Positions 46,215-59,213 are shown, numbered from the stretch's first letter. The stretch: DNA of 64,000 nucleotides from Neoscytalidium dimidiatum (GCA_037367355.1 CM074698.1:2542001-2606000); one strand, 5' to 3'. Notes: generated by a model not told the origin, from the sequence alone. Numbers and translations: made by a program.

Positions 46215-46962
46215 GGGCAAGTGTTGGGTGTGTAGCTTCTGTAATATACGACCATGTTTCTCTGGTGTGCATTTTAGGCGTTGGGATGATGCGCTAGGCG
46301 CACGCACTGTTGCGCGTATCAGTCCGAGCGCGATCGGGGATGCTACAAAGGCGGCGGCTTTGTCTGGGACACAGCCATGCAGCAGCTCCAGAATTCATGC
46401 AGGCTGTGTCGGAGGCACCGGCGGGCCAGCGGGCGCAGGCCGGGAGCGCGGACATTATTTCTGTCCACTCGCGGCGCCTAGGCGGCCCAGCGCTCATCTC
46501 CCAAATCGAGTTGGCGGCGGATGCGCATCGCGTCAAGCAACCCCATGTCAGGGTCTCCAGAACGACGACCGCCTTCTCGAACCGCCCGCAGAGCCGCCGA
46601 GAGCACCTCAGTCGCTCGAGAGCGCCCAGCACTCTTCCCGCAGCCTCTCCAGACCCGCTCAGCCCGCCATCTGCAGCCCTGCGCCGCCTCCAACGCGACA
46701 CACGAGAGAACGCCAGCCCGCGTCCCGCGCAACGTCTGCCAAGTCGGAGGCTGTGCACGCTGAGGAAAGAACACTCGCCCTGCGACTCAGCCCGCCTCCC
46801 CTCCGCATTCGCCCTGCATCCTGAGCCTGAGGAATTAGACTTTGCCGCGATCCGCACCGCCAGTGTTGGGATGCGCTGTCTTTAGCTTCCCGCAAGCTTC
46901 GACCTCGCCGAGCGACTCTCCTCGCAGCTCACTGCTTACCCACAAACACCCTCACGCCCGGA
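46215..46962. promoter_or_regulatory. mL46 3' flank and flippase promoter
   Basis: 748 bases, strongly GC-rich toward the flippase start. Open frames on both strands reflect base composition; nothing else supported. Confidence 0.5.
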
Positions 46963-49900
46963 ATGGCAGGCAGGCCTCCTGGAGGTCAGGCCAACGCCCC
47001 CCATGGAGAAGACAACTTGCTCCTCGACTTGAACGACGGAGCCCCTACCTACTCGTCTGGCCAGCGCCCCCCAGCCACCGACGACCATCTACTGCATAGA
47101 TACGACATCAACGACTCCGACCAGCCGCAGTCACGCCCTTCGGTGTCCTACGATGACTTCGTTGGCGGCAGCGGCCACCGGCCGCCCCAGGTCGCGACAG
47201 GTCAGCCTGGCGCTGCGCGCGACGACCTACAGTCACCCTACATGTCCACCAACAACAAGCGCATCTACTCGCAGTCCTCGGACCTCCAGAACTACCAGCG
47301 CTACACCGACATCGACGACGAAGGCAGCTCCATGCAAGGCTCCTACGCCGCTGGTGGCCTATACGATGACCGCACCGACGAGCCCCCGGGCACCACGCGT
47401 ACCCATGCGCGCAATCGCAACAGCATCATGAGCTTGGGCGGCGGGTTGATGGGGCGCGCGAAGAACATGCTAGGAATGGAACCAGAATACTCTGAAATGG
47501 ATGTCCCGCTGACGGAAGCTGGCGCCCGGAATGCTCAGGCTGGCGCCGGAGACAAGGCGCAGCCATCCGCTCATAAGCGGAAACAATCAGGTTTCAAATT
47601 CGGCTTCGGAAGCTCCAAGCCTGACCCCTCGACCCTGGGACCACGCATAATCCACCTCAACAATCCGCCTGCCAATGCTGCAAACAAGTACGTCGACAAT
47701 CACGTCTCGACAGCGAAGTACAACGTAGCCACATTCCTACCGAAATTCCTTTACGAACAATTCTCTAAGTACGCCAACCTGTTCTTCCTGTTCACTGCCG
47801 TTCTTCAGCAAATTCCAAATATCTCGCCTACGAACCGATACACGACAATTGTCCCTCTCATCATTGTCCTGCTCGTCTCGGCTGTCAAGGAACAGGTCGA
47901 GGATCACCGTCGGAAAACCCAGGATAGGTCGTTGAATAATTCAAAAACCAGAGTTCTGAAAGGATCGAGTTTTCAGGAGACTAAATGGGTCAATGTTGCT
48001 GTAGGAGATATTGTTCGCGTCGAATCCGAGGAGCCTTTCCCCGCAGACTTGGTACTTTTGGCCAGTTCCGAGCCCGAGGGCCTGTGTTACATCGAGACCG
48101 CCAATCTTGATGGAGAGACGAACTTAAAGATCAAACAAGCTATCCCGGAAACCGCCGATCTTGTCAGTCCAAGCGAGTTAGGCAGGCTAGGCGGTAGAGT
48201 AAGGTCCGAGCAGCCCAACAGCAGTCTCTACACGTATGAGGCCACCTTGACTATGCAAGCTGGCGGAGGAGAGAAAGAGCTGCCGCTTGGACCTGATCAG
48301 CTTCTCCTCCGTGGCGCGACTTTGCGTAACACGCCTTGGGTCCACGGCATCGTCGTTTTCACGGGCCACGAAACCAAACTGATGAGGAACGCGACGGCCA
48401 CTCCGATCAAGAAGACCAACGTCGAGAGATTAGTCAACTACCAGATTCTCATGCTTGGTGCCATTCTCATCACGCTTAGCATCGTTAGCTCCATCGGCGA
48501 TGTCATAGTACGCTCGAAGGAAAGAGAACACCTTGCTTACTTGCAGCTTGAGGAGACTGCGCTTGTGGGGCAGTTCTTCCTGGATCTGCTGACCTATTGG
48601 GTTCTTTATTCTAACCTTGTTCCTATTTCGCTTTTCGTCACGATTGAAATCGTGAAGTACTACCAGGCGTTCTTAATTGACTCGGACCTCGACATTTACC
48701 ACGATGAGACTGGTACTCCAGCAAATTGTCGTACGTCATCTCTAGTGGAAGAACTTGGTCAAATCGAGTATATCTTCTCCGATAAAACTGGCACACTCAC
48801 CCGAAACATGATGGAGTTCCGTCAGTGTTCGATTGCGGGTATCCAGTATGCCGACGAGGTCCCAGAGGATAGAAGAGCAACTACGCAGGACGGTGTCGAA
48901 GTCGGGATTCACGATTTCAAAAGGCTGAAGGAAAATCGGGCAAACCATCCGACGCGGGATATCATCAAGAACTTCCTAACTCTGTTGGCTACATGCCACA
49001 CTGTCATTCCCGAAGTCAACGAGAAGACTGGCAACATCAAGTACCAAGCCGCGTCTCCTGATGAGGGTGCTCTGGTTGAGGGTGCTGTCGTCTTGGACTA
49101 TAAGTTCGTCGCAAGAAAGCCCAGGTCCGTTATCATAACAGTTGATGGCGTGGAAGCGGAGTACGAACTTCTATGCGTGTGTGAGTTCAACTCGACTCGG
49201 AAAAGAATGTCAACAATATTCCGGACTCCAGAAGGAAAGATTGTCTGCTACACCAAAGGTGCCGACACTGTTATTCTTGAGAGACTTTCCAAGGAACACA
49301 ACCCTATCGTTGAACCGACTCTCCAACATCTTGAAGAATACGCTGCCGAAGGTCTCCGTACTCTTTGCTTGGCCATGCGTGAGGTCCCGGAGCAGGAATA
49401 CCAGGAGTGGAGGCAGATATACGACGCTGCCGCTACCACCGTGGGTGGTAACCGTGCTGATGAATTGGACAAAGCCGCGGAGATCATCGAACACGATTTC
49501 ATACTCCTAGGAGCCACTGCCATCGAGGACAAACTGCAGGACGGCGTTCCGGACACCATCCATACTTTGCAAACGGCCGGAATCAAGATTTGGGTTCTGA
49601 CTGGCGACAGGCAGGAAACCGCTATCAACATTGGAATGAGTTGCAAGCTTATCAGCGAGGACATGACTTTGCTTATTGTCAACGAAGAGAATGCTGCAGC
49701 TACCAGGGACAATCTAGAGAAGAAACTAAATGCGATCAAAGCACAAGCTGACAGCCAAATGGAGCTGGAAACGCTCGCTCTCATCATTGATGGCAAGTCC
49801 TTAACATTTGCTCTGGAAAGGGACATGGAAAAGCTTTTCTTGGACCTAGCCGTGGTGTGCAAAGCCGTCATCTGCTGGTAAGTTTAGTAAGTTTGTTTCA

Positions 49901-51178
49901 AGGGTAAAATTCGCTGACAATCATTGCAGTCGTGTGTCGCCTCTTCAAAAAGCGCTTGTAGTCAAGCTCGTCAAACGCCACTTGAAGGCTATTCTCTTGG
50001 CTATCGGAGACGGCGCGAACGACGTGTCCATGATTCAAGCTGCTCATGTTGGTGTAGGCATCAGCGGTATGGAAGGTCTCCAAGCTGCTCGAAGTGCTGA
50101 TGTCGCCATTGGCCAGTTCCGCTTCTTGCGCAAGCTGCTACTAGTGCATGGCGCGTGGAGTTATCAACGAGTCAGCAAGGTCATTCTCTATTCATTCTAC
50201 AAAAACATTGCCCTCTTCATGACTCAATTCTGGTATTCCTTCCAAAACGCTTTCTCCGGTCAGGTCATTTACGAATCATGGACGCTTTCCTTCTACAACG
50301 TCTTCTTTACTGTAATGCCCCCTTTCGTCCTCGGTATCTTCGACCAGTTTGTTAGCGCACGCCTTTTGGACCGCTATCCTCAACTCTATCAGCTCAGCCA
50401 GAAGGGCGTCTTCTTTAAGATGCACTCTTTCTGGGGCTGGGTGGCCAATGGCTTCTATCATTCGCTCATCCTGTATTTCGTTTCACAAGCGATCTTCTTG
50501 TGGGATCTTCCGCAGGGCGATGGCAAGATTGCCGGCCACTGGGTCTGGGGTCCTGCTTTGTATACGGCTGCTTTGGCAACTGTACTTGGCAAGGCTGCAC
50601 TGATCACGAACATTTGGACGAAATACACCGTGGTAGCCATTCCTGGCTCAATGATCATCTGGATGATCTTCCTCCCGCTTTACGCCTATGTCGCGCCGAT
50701 GACCGGAATCTCCGAGGAATTCCTCGGCGTTATCCCGAGGTTATTCCCCAGTCCGATCTTCTGGCTCATGGGCCTCGTCCTGCCCGCCATCTGCTTGTTA
50801 CGAGATTTCGCTTGGAAATAGTAAGTCCTAGTAGATGAGGTAACGGGAATTGCTGCTAACATGAGGCCAGTGCCAAACGTATGTACTATCCACAAGCGTA
50901 CCACCATATTCAAGAGATCCAGAAGTACAACATTCAGGATTACCGTCCCAGGTCAGTTCCGTACGCATTCGTTGGGCGCATGCTATATATATTAATGATG
51001 TTTTAGGATGGAACAATTTCAGAAGGCCATCCGGAAGGTGCGGCAAGTGCAGCGCATGCGCAAGCAACGCGGATACGCTTTCTCGCAAACGGACGAGTCG
51101 CAGGCAAGAGTACTGCAGGCGTACGACACGACTCGCGAACGTGGCCGGTTCGGCGAGATGGCGAGTTCGAGGAATTGA
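46963..51178 (+). CDS. drs2: P4-type phospholipid-transporting ATPase (Drs2 type)
   Basis: Four exons: 46963-49877, 49930-50820, 50871-50951 and 51007-51178, giving 1352 aa. The P4 signature replaces TGES with DGET (residues 383-386). The phosphorylated Asp is D607 in FSDKTGTLTRN, and the hinge motif GDGANDVSM lies near residue 998. The N-terminal 230 residues are Pro/Gly/Asp-rich and cytosolic. RIIHLNNPPANAANKYVDN and STAKYNVATFLPKFL are typical of Drs2/DrsA, and the C-terminus after the last helix has FSQTDESQARVLQAYD and RERGRFGEM as in that branch. It flips aminophospholipids to the cytosolic leaflet at the trans-Golgi, with a Cdc50 partner not seen here. Confidence 0.95.
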
Positions 51179-52311
51179 TTTTGATGACGATTACATTCAA
51201 GCTTGTTCCATGCGAGTTTATACCTTTTCCTCTTCTTGAAAGTGTATCGTCAGCGGGATCCTTGGTCTCTTGGGCACTTTCCTTTTCCACTACCTTTTTC
51301 ATCTATGTCAGTAAACCTTTACTGCGGCAACGAATACTTCTTGGCTGTTTCTCTCATCGCCCGATCCGAAAGTCCAATCAAGGGTTGGTTCCTGTCATTG
51401 AATGTGCACAAAAAGGGCGTCTGCGAGTGTGATTGTCAATTCAACGTGCCGTAAGGAATGGGGTGGGGCGTGTGTCATTTATCATTGTATTTTGTTCGTT
51501 TTGTTTTAACCAGGCATTGATCGCTGGTCATCTCTTTTCTCTAGCAAGAGCCGTCCACCAGGATTTACAAGCCCCGGTTCTTGCAGCATATTTTCTAATT
51601 TATCTTTGCTTCTGTTTCCGTCCCAAGTTGCGCTCTTGCTCTCAGGACTTTTTTTTTTCCTAAGCAATAGTAGCGACAGGAGCTTACATGCCTCGAAACG
51701 GTTGCTGTCTTGACCTTCCGGCCTCAGTCTCGTATACAGATAGACACTCGACCGATTGAATGCCTGGTCCAAACCGGTATTCAGACCGGTAGAGGATCCG
51801 TCAAAGATCATCATAGATGATGACTCCTGGTATTTGTCCTGTTTCTGAGCGATTGGGGAAATGCAAAAATAATTCTGTCGTTCGTAAATCCCGTATCAGA
51901 TGTGGTTGCCTAGATCTTGCGCAGCCACAAGCCTAGGAGCATCAATACGAAGTCCGATATATCTGCCCCGCTGTGCCAACATTATATCCCTGTACAAAGG
52001 GATGCTCTTGATTGGAGAGCGGCGCGATCGGGTACAGGCCGAGGCCGACATCGCCTGGCCGGCTACCAGCGCTCCGCAAATCGGAACCCCGTCATCAGCG
52101 CCGCCAATTGCTCAACGACGACTGGTCCGTCGTTCATACTCCGCATTACACCATCCGATGGTGCATCAGTCGAGTTCGTCGGATCCAGCAAAGCGAATGA
52201 CTCAGGAGACAGTAGCGGCGTCTATATAGGAGGAGGTTCCCGTGCTATATATGCTACTCTCAGAGAGCACATAACGTTTGGTTGATAGCCATCAACTGCC
52301 ATTGGGGCACC
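51179..52311. promoter_or_regulatory. Flippase 3' flank and D-amino-acid oxidase promoter
   Basis: 1.13 kb. A TATATAGG element lies at about 52223-52230, some 85 bp upstream of the oxidase ATG, with a second TATATAT-like stretch at 52245-52252. Short T runs and no coding frame of note occur elsewhere. Confidence 0.5.
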
Positions 52312-53894
52312 ATGTCTTCGCAATTGAAGGGAAAGCATATTGTTATCATCGGGTAAGCACATCGGCTCATGTATACATTCGAGTAGACAGTGCTGATCAA
52401 TAAAGCGCGGGTGTGATTGGCCTCCAAACAGCCATCACACTGCTGAACGCTGGTGCTGTCGTCACTATCATTGCGAAGCATGTTCCGGGAGATAAGTCAA
52501 CTGACTACACTTCGCCTTGGTACGTAGTATGACTCACGTCCAGCTACCATAATCCAGCACTGAGGCATGGTCCGGCGTCTTCTGGTTCAGAAAGGCAGCT
52601 AGCTGGTCAGTGTCCATTTCTTATTACTTCTGCTGACTCTGTCAGGGCCGGTGCACAGTGGCGTACCCATGCCTTCGCCGAAGACAAGGAAATCCAGCAA
52701 TGGGACATAGAAAGCTACAACCTATGGCTTGACTGGGTTGAAACAGAAAAGAGCCAGTCAGCCTTCGTTACGAAATCTGGTCTCGAGGTACGCCTTTTCT
52801 GCCGTCGCCGTGCTGCAAACGTACTAAACCTTTTTCAGAAATTTCACAGCATCTTTTATTGGTGAGTCTCTATACCACATCTTGGCTTGAGACGAAGTCA
52901 TATCTGCATCGCTTGAAACGCAGCTACTTCCCACTTCAGACTTCTGTTCGCGTGCTTGAGATCCACACCTACCTTCTGGTCTCCGGCTGTTAAGACGTAC
53001 TGGCAATTTATCACTACGGCCACATTTCAATTATTCTAATATCAAATCCACGGCCAATCCAGTAGTCCCATACTGACGACTCACTCCAGGACCGCTCCTG
53101 ATGCCGAAATCGCATCCGGCCCCCGCAGCGCCTGGTGGGCGCCCTTCATGCGCAACTTCAAAGAGCTACCCTCGAGCTCCCTACCGGCCGGCGTCCACGC
53201 CGGCGCCACCTACGACTCCATAACCATCGACACGGGCGTCTACCTGCCCTTCCTGCTCTCCCGCGCAAAGTCCCTCGGCGCGACCCTCATCCAAGCCGGC
53301 CTGCCCACCTCCGCCGGCCTGCCGGGCGCCCTGGGCACCGCGATCCGCCTGCTGCCCGCGTACGGCGTGGCCGCGCCCGTCGACGGCTTCGTCAACGCGT
53401 CGGGCATCCTGGCCCGCGACCTCGTGCCCGACCCGGCCGTGTACCCCGTCCGCGGGCAGACGGTGCTGGTGCGCGGCCTGCCGCGCGCGCTGACCACGTG
53501 CTGGCGCCCGGACGGCCTGAGCTACGTGATCCCCCGCGCCACCAGCGGCACCACCGTGCTGGGCGGCACCAAGGAGGCCGACGACTGGCGCGCCGAGCCC
53601 GACGACCGCACCACCCGGGATATCCTGGAGAGGTGCAAGGCGTTCGCGCCGGAGCTGTTGAACGAGAGAGGCGAGTTCGAGGTGTTGAGCGTGAATGTCG
53701 GGCATAGGCCGGGGAGGAGGGGCGGGCCGAGGGTTGAGCTTGAGGATGTAAGGGTGGAGGGGCGCGCGGTGCCGGTTTGTCATGAGTACGGGCATGCCGG
53801 AGCGGGATATCAGAACTCGTTCGGGAGCGCGAGGAAGGTCTTGGGGTTGTTGGAGGAGCGGTTGGGGACTGGAAGGGGTGGGTCGAAGTTGTGA
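52312..53894 (+). CDS. Peroxisomal D-amino-acid oxidase
   Basis: Five exons: 52312-52352, 52406-52519, 52646-52787, 52839-52861 and 53090-53894, giving 374 aa. Splicing restores the FAD-binding Rossmann motif HIVIIGAGVIGLQTA and the SPWAGAQWR block of the DAO family. YVIPRATSGTTVLGGTKEADDW and GHRPGRRGG are substrate/FAD-site segments; HAGAGYQNSFGSAR near the C-terminus is the DAO signature region. The last three residues, SKL, are a PTS1, so it should act in peroxisomes. It oxidises D-amino acids to keto acids, ammonia and H2O2. Introns 2 and 4 (126 and 228 nt) are longer than is usual in this window. The large last exon is very GC-rich. Confidence 0.92.
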
Positions 53895-56145
53895 GTCTGT
53901 TGGAGGGATCATTGGCGCTCGTACGGGTAAGCTTTGAGACTATTTTATTTACACTTCCATTCAAATCCTATTCCAGATGCGTGGGGATTCTTTTTCTAAA
54001 TACCCCTGTGCCTTGCCAGCATCTCCGCTCTTCCCCATGAAAGAAGAATTGAGCGCAGAGCAAATTGCTCCCCGAGCTACCTTGCGGAGAGACTCAGTTT
54101 GCTTGCTCTTTACTCGAATTATCCGACGCTTATCTTTCCTGTATCTCACCGTCTGCTCCTAGCGCGGAGGAATCTCTTTTGAAGGTCATTAAAGTTGTGT
54201 AATCCTTTGAGCGAGCGGCGGCTTTTGCTGTAAACGTTGGGCCCGGATACGCAGGAATAAAAAAAATCTCCTGGCAGAAGATGAAGTACGTGTTCATGCT
54301 TGACGTCTTGCCCAGGTCTACATCAAAACAGCGCGACAGATGTACGGCATCAGCCATAGGTCGTAAGAAGTACATGTGCAGCTTTTCCCCCTGTCCTCTG
54401 GATGGCAGCTCTCACGCCTCCATACAGGGAAGGGCCGCATGCTGTTCTCGTTATCTGAGTCTCTTGTGTGCAAAAGTCGGGATATCAGAAAGTTGGACGC
54501 GGAAACTTTGACTGTTCTCAGCGCGCCAACGTTTGGTTGGTAAGTATGGAGGCATGTTCATAACGTTTTGAGCGTTATCGAGTTACCCCATCATGTCATC
54601 ATGTGAGGTTTCCTTGGTCTCAACGCTTTAATTATCACAGAGAGCAAGGCGCCGAACACTGTCCGTGCTCCCTGATGTAGGCGTAACCGCCGATGTCCAG
54701 TCACTACCGAAAATCTCCGCGAGATGGCTATGATCTTTGGATGCGAGTCCGCTTAGGAGATGTTTTGCAGTAGCGTAAGTGCTTAGCAATTACGAATCGT
54801 AGGGAAGGTTCGACATGGATGGGATTTTATATTAAGATGTCGAATAGGAATTCATTTTCTGTGTGGATTGCGATGCTCGAAGATCGGGAGTTTTTAAGTT
54901 GCAGCGGAGGATTTTCTGCCATATGAGGAATTCCGGGGCGCTATACGTGGAGAATCGTAGCAAAGGATATCGCTCTGGTGTTACTTGGCATGTCACGGTG
55001 GCTTACGACTTAGCGGTTGATGGAAGACAAATAGAAATAGTGGATGAGGAATCTGCGCCCCCTCAGTGAAAGCTTGCAATATGGGTATGACGAGAAACAT
55101 ATATGCACTAAAATGGGTTCTTGGCATGTCGACTCTATCTCCAATTAGCACTTAAGATTCTATGAGTCTATTCGATATCTCGACAAAATGCGCAACTTTC
55201 ATTTGCAGCCAAGAAACGCTCCGCCTAAGATTATCAAGTTAAGTGAGGTAGAATATTCAGAATACAGTTGAATAGATCAACATCAGTGCCCTGTGAGTAG
55301 TCACTCACTGATTTGCTGGATTGATTCCCATTTGTTAACTGTTCATAGCCTTGAATCCTTGGCTTAATAGAATACTTTGATGTTAGAAATAGTGTTTGCT
55401 ATAGGATAATCAAAGGGACTTCATTGCTCTTGAATTATCCTCTATTGTCTTTTCTTTGACTTCCGCTCATCGTGAGCCTCACAGATAACCGGCGCGCCTT
55501 CATTCAATCTGCCCTGCACATTTCCGTGACCCCCTTGGGTCGGATCAGTGATCGTTTTTTGTCCTCTCCCGCTTTCTTTTTTCACCCTCGCCATCTTGGT
55601 TGTCATCATTTACTCTGTGGAAACTCAGTTCGTTCTTTTTTTTTTTTTGAGGCCAGCCAGCCCACTGCAGAATGAGTATCAGGTATTCACGGGTACCTGG
55701 TCAGATTTATCGCGGTCTGTATTTATGACTGCACACTCACTACTGTTTTCGGAATATAGACTATGCTTCCTGAATCTTAGATTCCATTTATGCATTCCTT
55801 TGTCTTTCTGTCAGAGTAGCTGAAGGACGCCAGCACTTCTTCGCCAGCATGCGTGGTGAGGTGACGGTGACAGTCATATGTGGTGCCAGTGCTTTATCAA
55901 AGACCTATTCCGCAGGGCTATAGCAATTGAATACCAGCCAGTATCGAATTCGGCGCGAGTAGAAATATATCTGTTGCAGTGGTCCTGGTGACGGAGTCAC
56001 GACAGGCCTTGCTCAGGCAGGTGGAAGTGCAGCACCGAAAAGTTTGCTCAAACACGAATATCCCGGGGTAATGCGCTCTTGTACTTCTGTCGAACAGCGC
56101 TGGTGGGGCAGGTCTTCCTTCTCCATCGAGTAAGGAAACATGCAT
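53895..56145. other. 2.25-kb AT-rich convergent interval
   Basis: Between the 3' ends of the oxidase (+) and the Nudix gene (-). AT-richer than flanking genes, with only short frames. Nothing recognised; an inactive element or an unannotated RNA cannot be excluded. Confidence 0.45.
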
Positions 56146-57102
56146 TCATACGTTGATCTTCCCCTGCTTCCGTAGCCCCTCGTAGATAGCCCAAGCCGCT
56201 AAAGCCTTCGCGTCCCTCCCTCCTTCTCGCCACAGATCTTCCAGGCGCACCAACTTCAGCGTGATCTTTTCGCCATGATCTCTAAGGCCCGTCAACTTCC
56301 CCTGCCATTCTTTCAGCGTCTCCCTCTTTACCCTCCGCTGATGGAGGAACAACGGGATAAACTCGTCGCTTCCACCAGCACTGGGATACATCGCCTTCTG
56401 CAGAGTTTCTCCCGTAGTATCTTGCGTGCTCGGCAATGCGAGGGCAGTTAAGTCGGTAAGCTGATCCTCTGGCACCTTCATTCCAGTTTCCTCCTCAATC
56501 TCTTTCGCAGCTCCCCCGGCAAATGTGCCACTATCATCAAGCATGCCAGCAGGCAGCTCGACGAAAGACAGAGACCCAGCGGGTATACGCGGTTGTACAG
56601 TTAGAATTACATACTTGTCCAGCTCCGTATTCTCGGGTACGTCATTAGGTTGGAGGACGAGCTACTGGAATAATGAACGAGTTTTCCTGTGTAAGCCGGC
56701 TAGAGGCAGACTTACGAGCATTCCCACGCTACCGCCGCGGAGGAATATAGATCCTGGAAGGCATTCGCCTCTATCGTTTGTGACTTCGGCCTTCAGTTTA
56801 ACAAAGCCTAGCTTGGTCTTACTGAACCAGTCGCATGCTTGTACGTCGATCTTGCGGAGCTTGTAGGGCGCTTCGTTGAACACGTGGTCTTTATTCTGCT
56901 GTTGGGTAAGGGCGTTCTGCAGGGTGAATATCCAATTCTTGAAGGCTGGAAAGGCAAGCAGCTGGTCTTGGGTAACGTCGTTGGTGAGGTTGACAGGGCA
57001 TTCGGGCGACGAATTGGGGAGAACAAACGACGACATTGTTCTAGCGGTCGGCACACGTGAGCTTCGGAGGTGGCTAGCGGTCAGCGTGAGTCTCGAGAGC
57101 AT
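56146..57102 (-). CDS. Nudix hydrolase
   Basis: Two exons, 57102-56716 and 56661-56146, giving 300 aa. The Nudix box runs from the Gly pair through the REUXEEXGU element (FAGGAAKEIEEETGM), preceded by VELPAGMLDD as in ADP-sugar/nucleoside-diphosphate-sugar hydrolases. The N-terminus MLSRLTLTASHLRSSRVPTA is basic and could target mitochondria; an in-frame ATG at 57036 (MSSFVLPN) would give a shorter cytosolic form. FLRGGSVGMLLVLQ is the typical strand pair before the box and spans the intron. The exact substrate is not readable. It sits 442 bp downstream of the terpene synthase stop, on the same strand. Confidence 0.88.
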
Positions 57103-57544
57103 GCGGAAAGGGTGAGGCTGGCAATGGATGATGGTTTGCAAGGCGTCATGCTGCTCGCGTGAAGTTTGGGAGTTGCCTGGAATGACGTTGCGGGGAAGCT
57201 AGTCCGTCCGGCCGCCGCAGTCGCTAAGAACAGGGTACGTGCGTGCATCTTATTGCATTATCAGGCAGCGTCGACAGCCTCCCCCTGTTCACATCCGCTG
57301 GCGTCGCGAACACTGATTGTATCTACTTTCTCGATTGAGCTTATGTGCAACACAAGCAAGCAGTATCAATTTGACTATTCCGTTCACCCGTCTCGCAATC
57401 TTCTGAAGCTTCTGACCTATCATCCACATTTCATCGAACAAACTGACCATGGCTCCCCGGTATCTAAGCTTTGACTTTGGCCTTGATGCGGCCCCATGGA
57501 CCTGAACGGGAGTCCTGTACTCCATCGCCACCTTCCCGTAGCGC
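57103..57544. promoter_or_regulatory. Spacer: terpene synthase 3' flank and Nudix promoter
   Basis: 442 bases; no coding frame or clear element. Confidence 0.55.
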
Positions 57545-59213
57545 TTACGGGACCTCCATGATGCGCGTCTGACGTACAATTTTCCCCTCGTCTTTTTTCA
57601 GATACCGGCCTGATTGGAAGCTACAATACGCCCGCCAGTCAGTTTTTTGCCCAATTCTCTGGGACAATACGCACCTCCAGTTATGGTTCCCAAGCGCTAT
57701 ATCCCGACATCCACAGCAATACTTGAGCATTTCTCTGTCAACCTGCTCTCCCCATGCGGGCATTTCCGCAAGCGCAAGATACCATCGCTTGTAGAGGCGT
57801 CTGATTATATCGCCAACGGCATCTACAGCCTGCTGCTCCGAGACGCCCTCTCGACGATATATGAAGATGATGTTGTGTTCTACCCCTTGAATCTGCACAA
57901 AATATCAGCATGGATCTGATGCTTAGGACACGGCGGCTGAAACGAGCTCCCTGGTTCAAGGCTCGAGCAAATCCTTTCGCTGCATCTCCTCAACAACATC
58001 GGACTGAGCAAATATAGAGCACACTACGAAAACCTACCAAATCCTTACGATACGAGATCAGATCGTTACCCCTGCGATACGTTAATCAAAATTATCATTA
58101 GAGGATGGACTGGCTCTCACAGTGCTGTCATATCAGCAGAGATTTGTCTCAATTCGATGACAGCCGTGTCATCGAAGACATAGTCTGGCAGTTCGATACC
58201 ATGAGCATACCTATCAGCATATTGTCAATGAGAGAACCTCATTGGCCTCAAGCTCAACCTACTCTACGAGCTCTTGTGTCGGGAAGACACCGATTGAGTG
58301 CCTCCTGAACTCCATGTACTCGTCGACACTCAGGTTCAGGGAGACAGAGGCGACATTGACCTGACTGATGACGGCGTTAAAGTAACCCTTCATTGATTTC
58401 TTGTATCTCTCCTGAAGACCTGGTGATGCTCTCTAAATTCGAATTAGTACCGAATACGGGTGAAAGCATGCCATGGGAGCACGGATTTGTGGGAGCAAAG
58501 ACCACGAGAGCCAAACGCACCTTTCGGAAGCAATTCCAGTTGTACTGGAACACGAATCTCAAGGGTTGCTCTTCAACAGAGACAGGAGGATGTCCATCAT
58601 CCAGCGTGGCGAATGTTGCGTCACATTCCGCTTTCGCACTCTCATAGTCCGCTTGAAGATGACCTTCATCGAATTCTGTTCGTACAGTGAGTAATGCACC
58701 ATTCATTAAAAGGTTCTATTCAGAAGTCCTGCGGTGGGACGGAGATGCTTGAGGCGTTGAACGATTCAAACAGATAAGGGTGCGGATATTGCATTCCTTG
58801 AGTGCGTGCAAAGGGACAGTTCAACCAGCCGTAAGTGCAGGAACATAGTTGCTCCTTCTTGGGTTACAAGGATAAATCCTTACTCACGGTCATCGAAGAA
58901 GAAGATCCAGTGCAACCAATCCACTACTACTCGCAACGCCTCTTCATCCGCATCTGGTATCCAACACGAAGCCAGGTATGCGAAATTCGCCTTTTCGTTC
59001 CGCCGAGCCGTTTGCTTGTCAAAGCGAAGTACGTCTTTGATCCATGCATCGGCCTCTTGTTTGACTTTGCGGTAGTTCCTATTCAACTGACCTTCGACAG
59101 ACATGAATGAAGCGAACATGTCGGGGATGCGGACGTATTTCCTGTTTGCTAATGGTCAGGTGTTGGTCGAAACTCAAGCCTGTTTTCCACTTGCTTCGGC
59201 ACATCATTGCCAT
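57545..59213 (-). CDS. Class I terpene synthase (probable sesquiterpene cyclase)
   Basis: Eight exons: 59213-59191, 59141-58888, 58675-58521, 58432-58263, 58210-58121, 58071-58038, 57892-57675 and 57620-57545, giving 339 aa. Joining exons 2 and 3 gives the metal-binding motif FFFDDQFDEG (D91, D92, D95/E96). Exon 6 carries the second motif NDLISYRKD (N233, S237, D241), and exon 8 gives the C-terminal Arg-Tyr pair (R320-Y321). RASPGLQERYKK, EYMEFRRHSIGV, LVEYAHGIELPDYVF, GVEHNIIFIY and LPxWGE-like MPAWGEQVDRE are family blocks. Such enzymes ionise farnesyl (or geranyl) diphosphate with three Mg2+ and cyclise the cation. The first exon is uncertain; an ATG at 59244 in another frame is the alternative. 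Product unknown. Confidence 0.86.

Noticed and set aside
53135..53707. 190-codon Arg/Pro-rich frame and antisense frames in the D-amino-acid oxidase exon
   Set aside because: Shadows of the very GC-rich last exon; the oxidase frame has clear family motifs.
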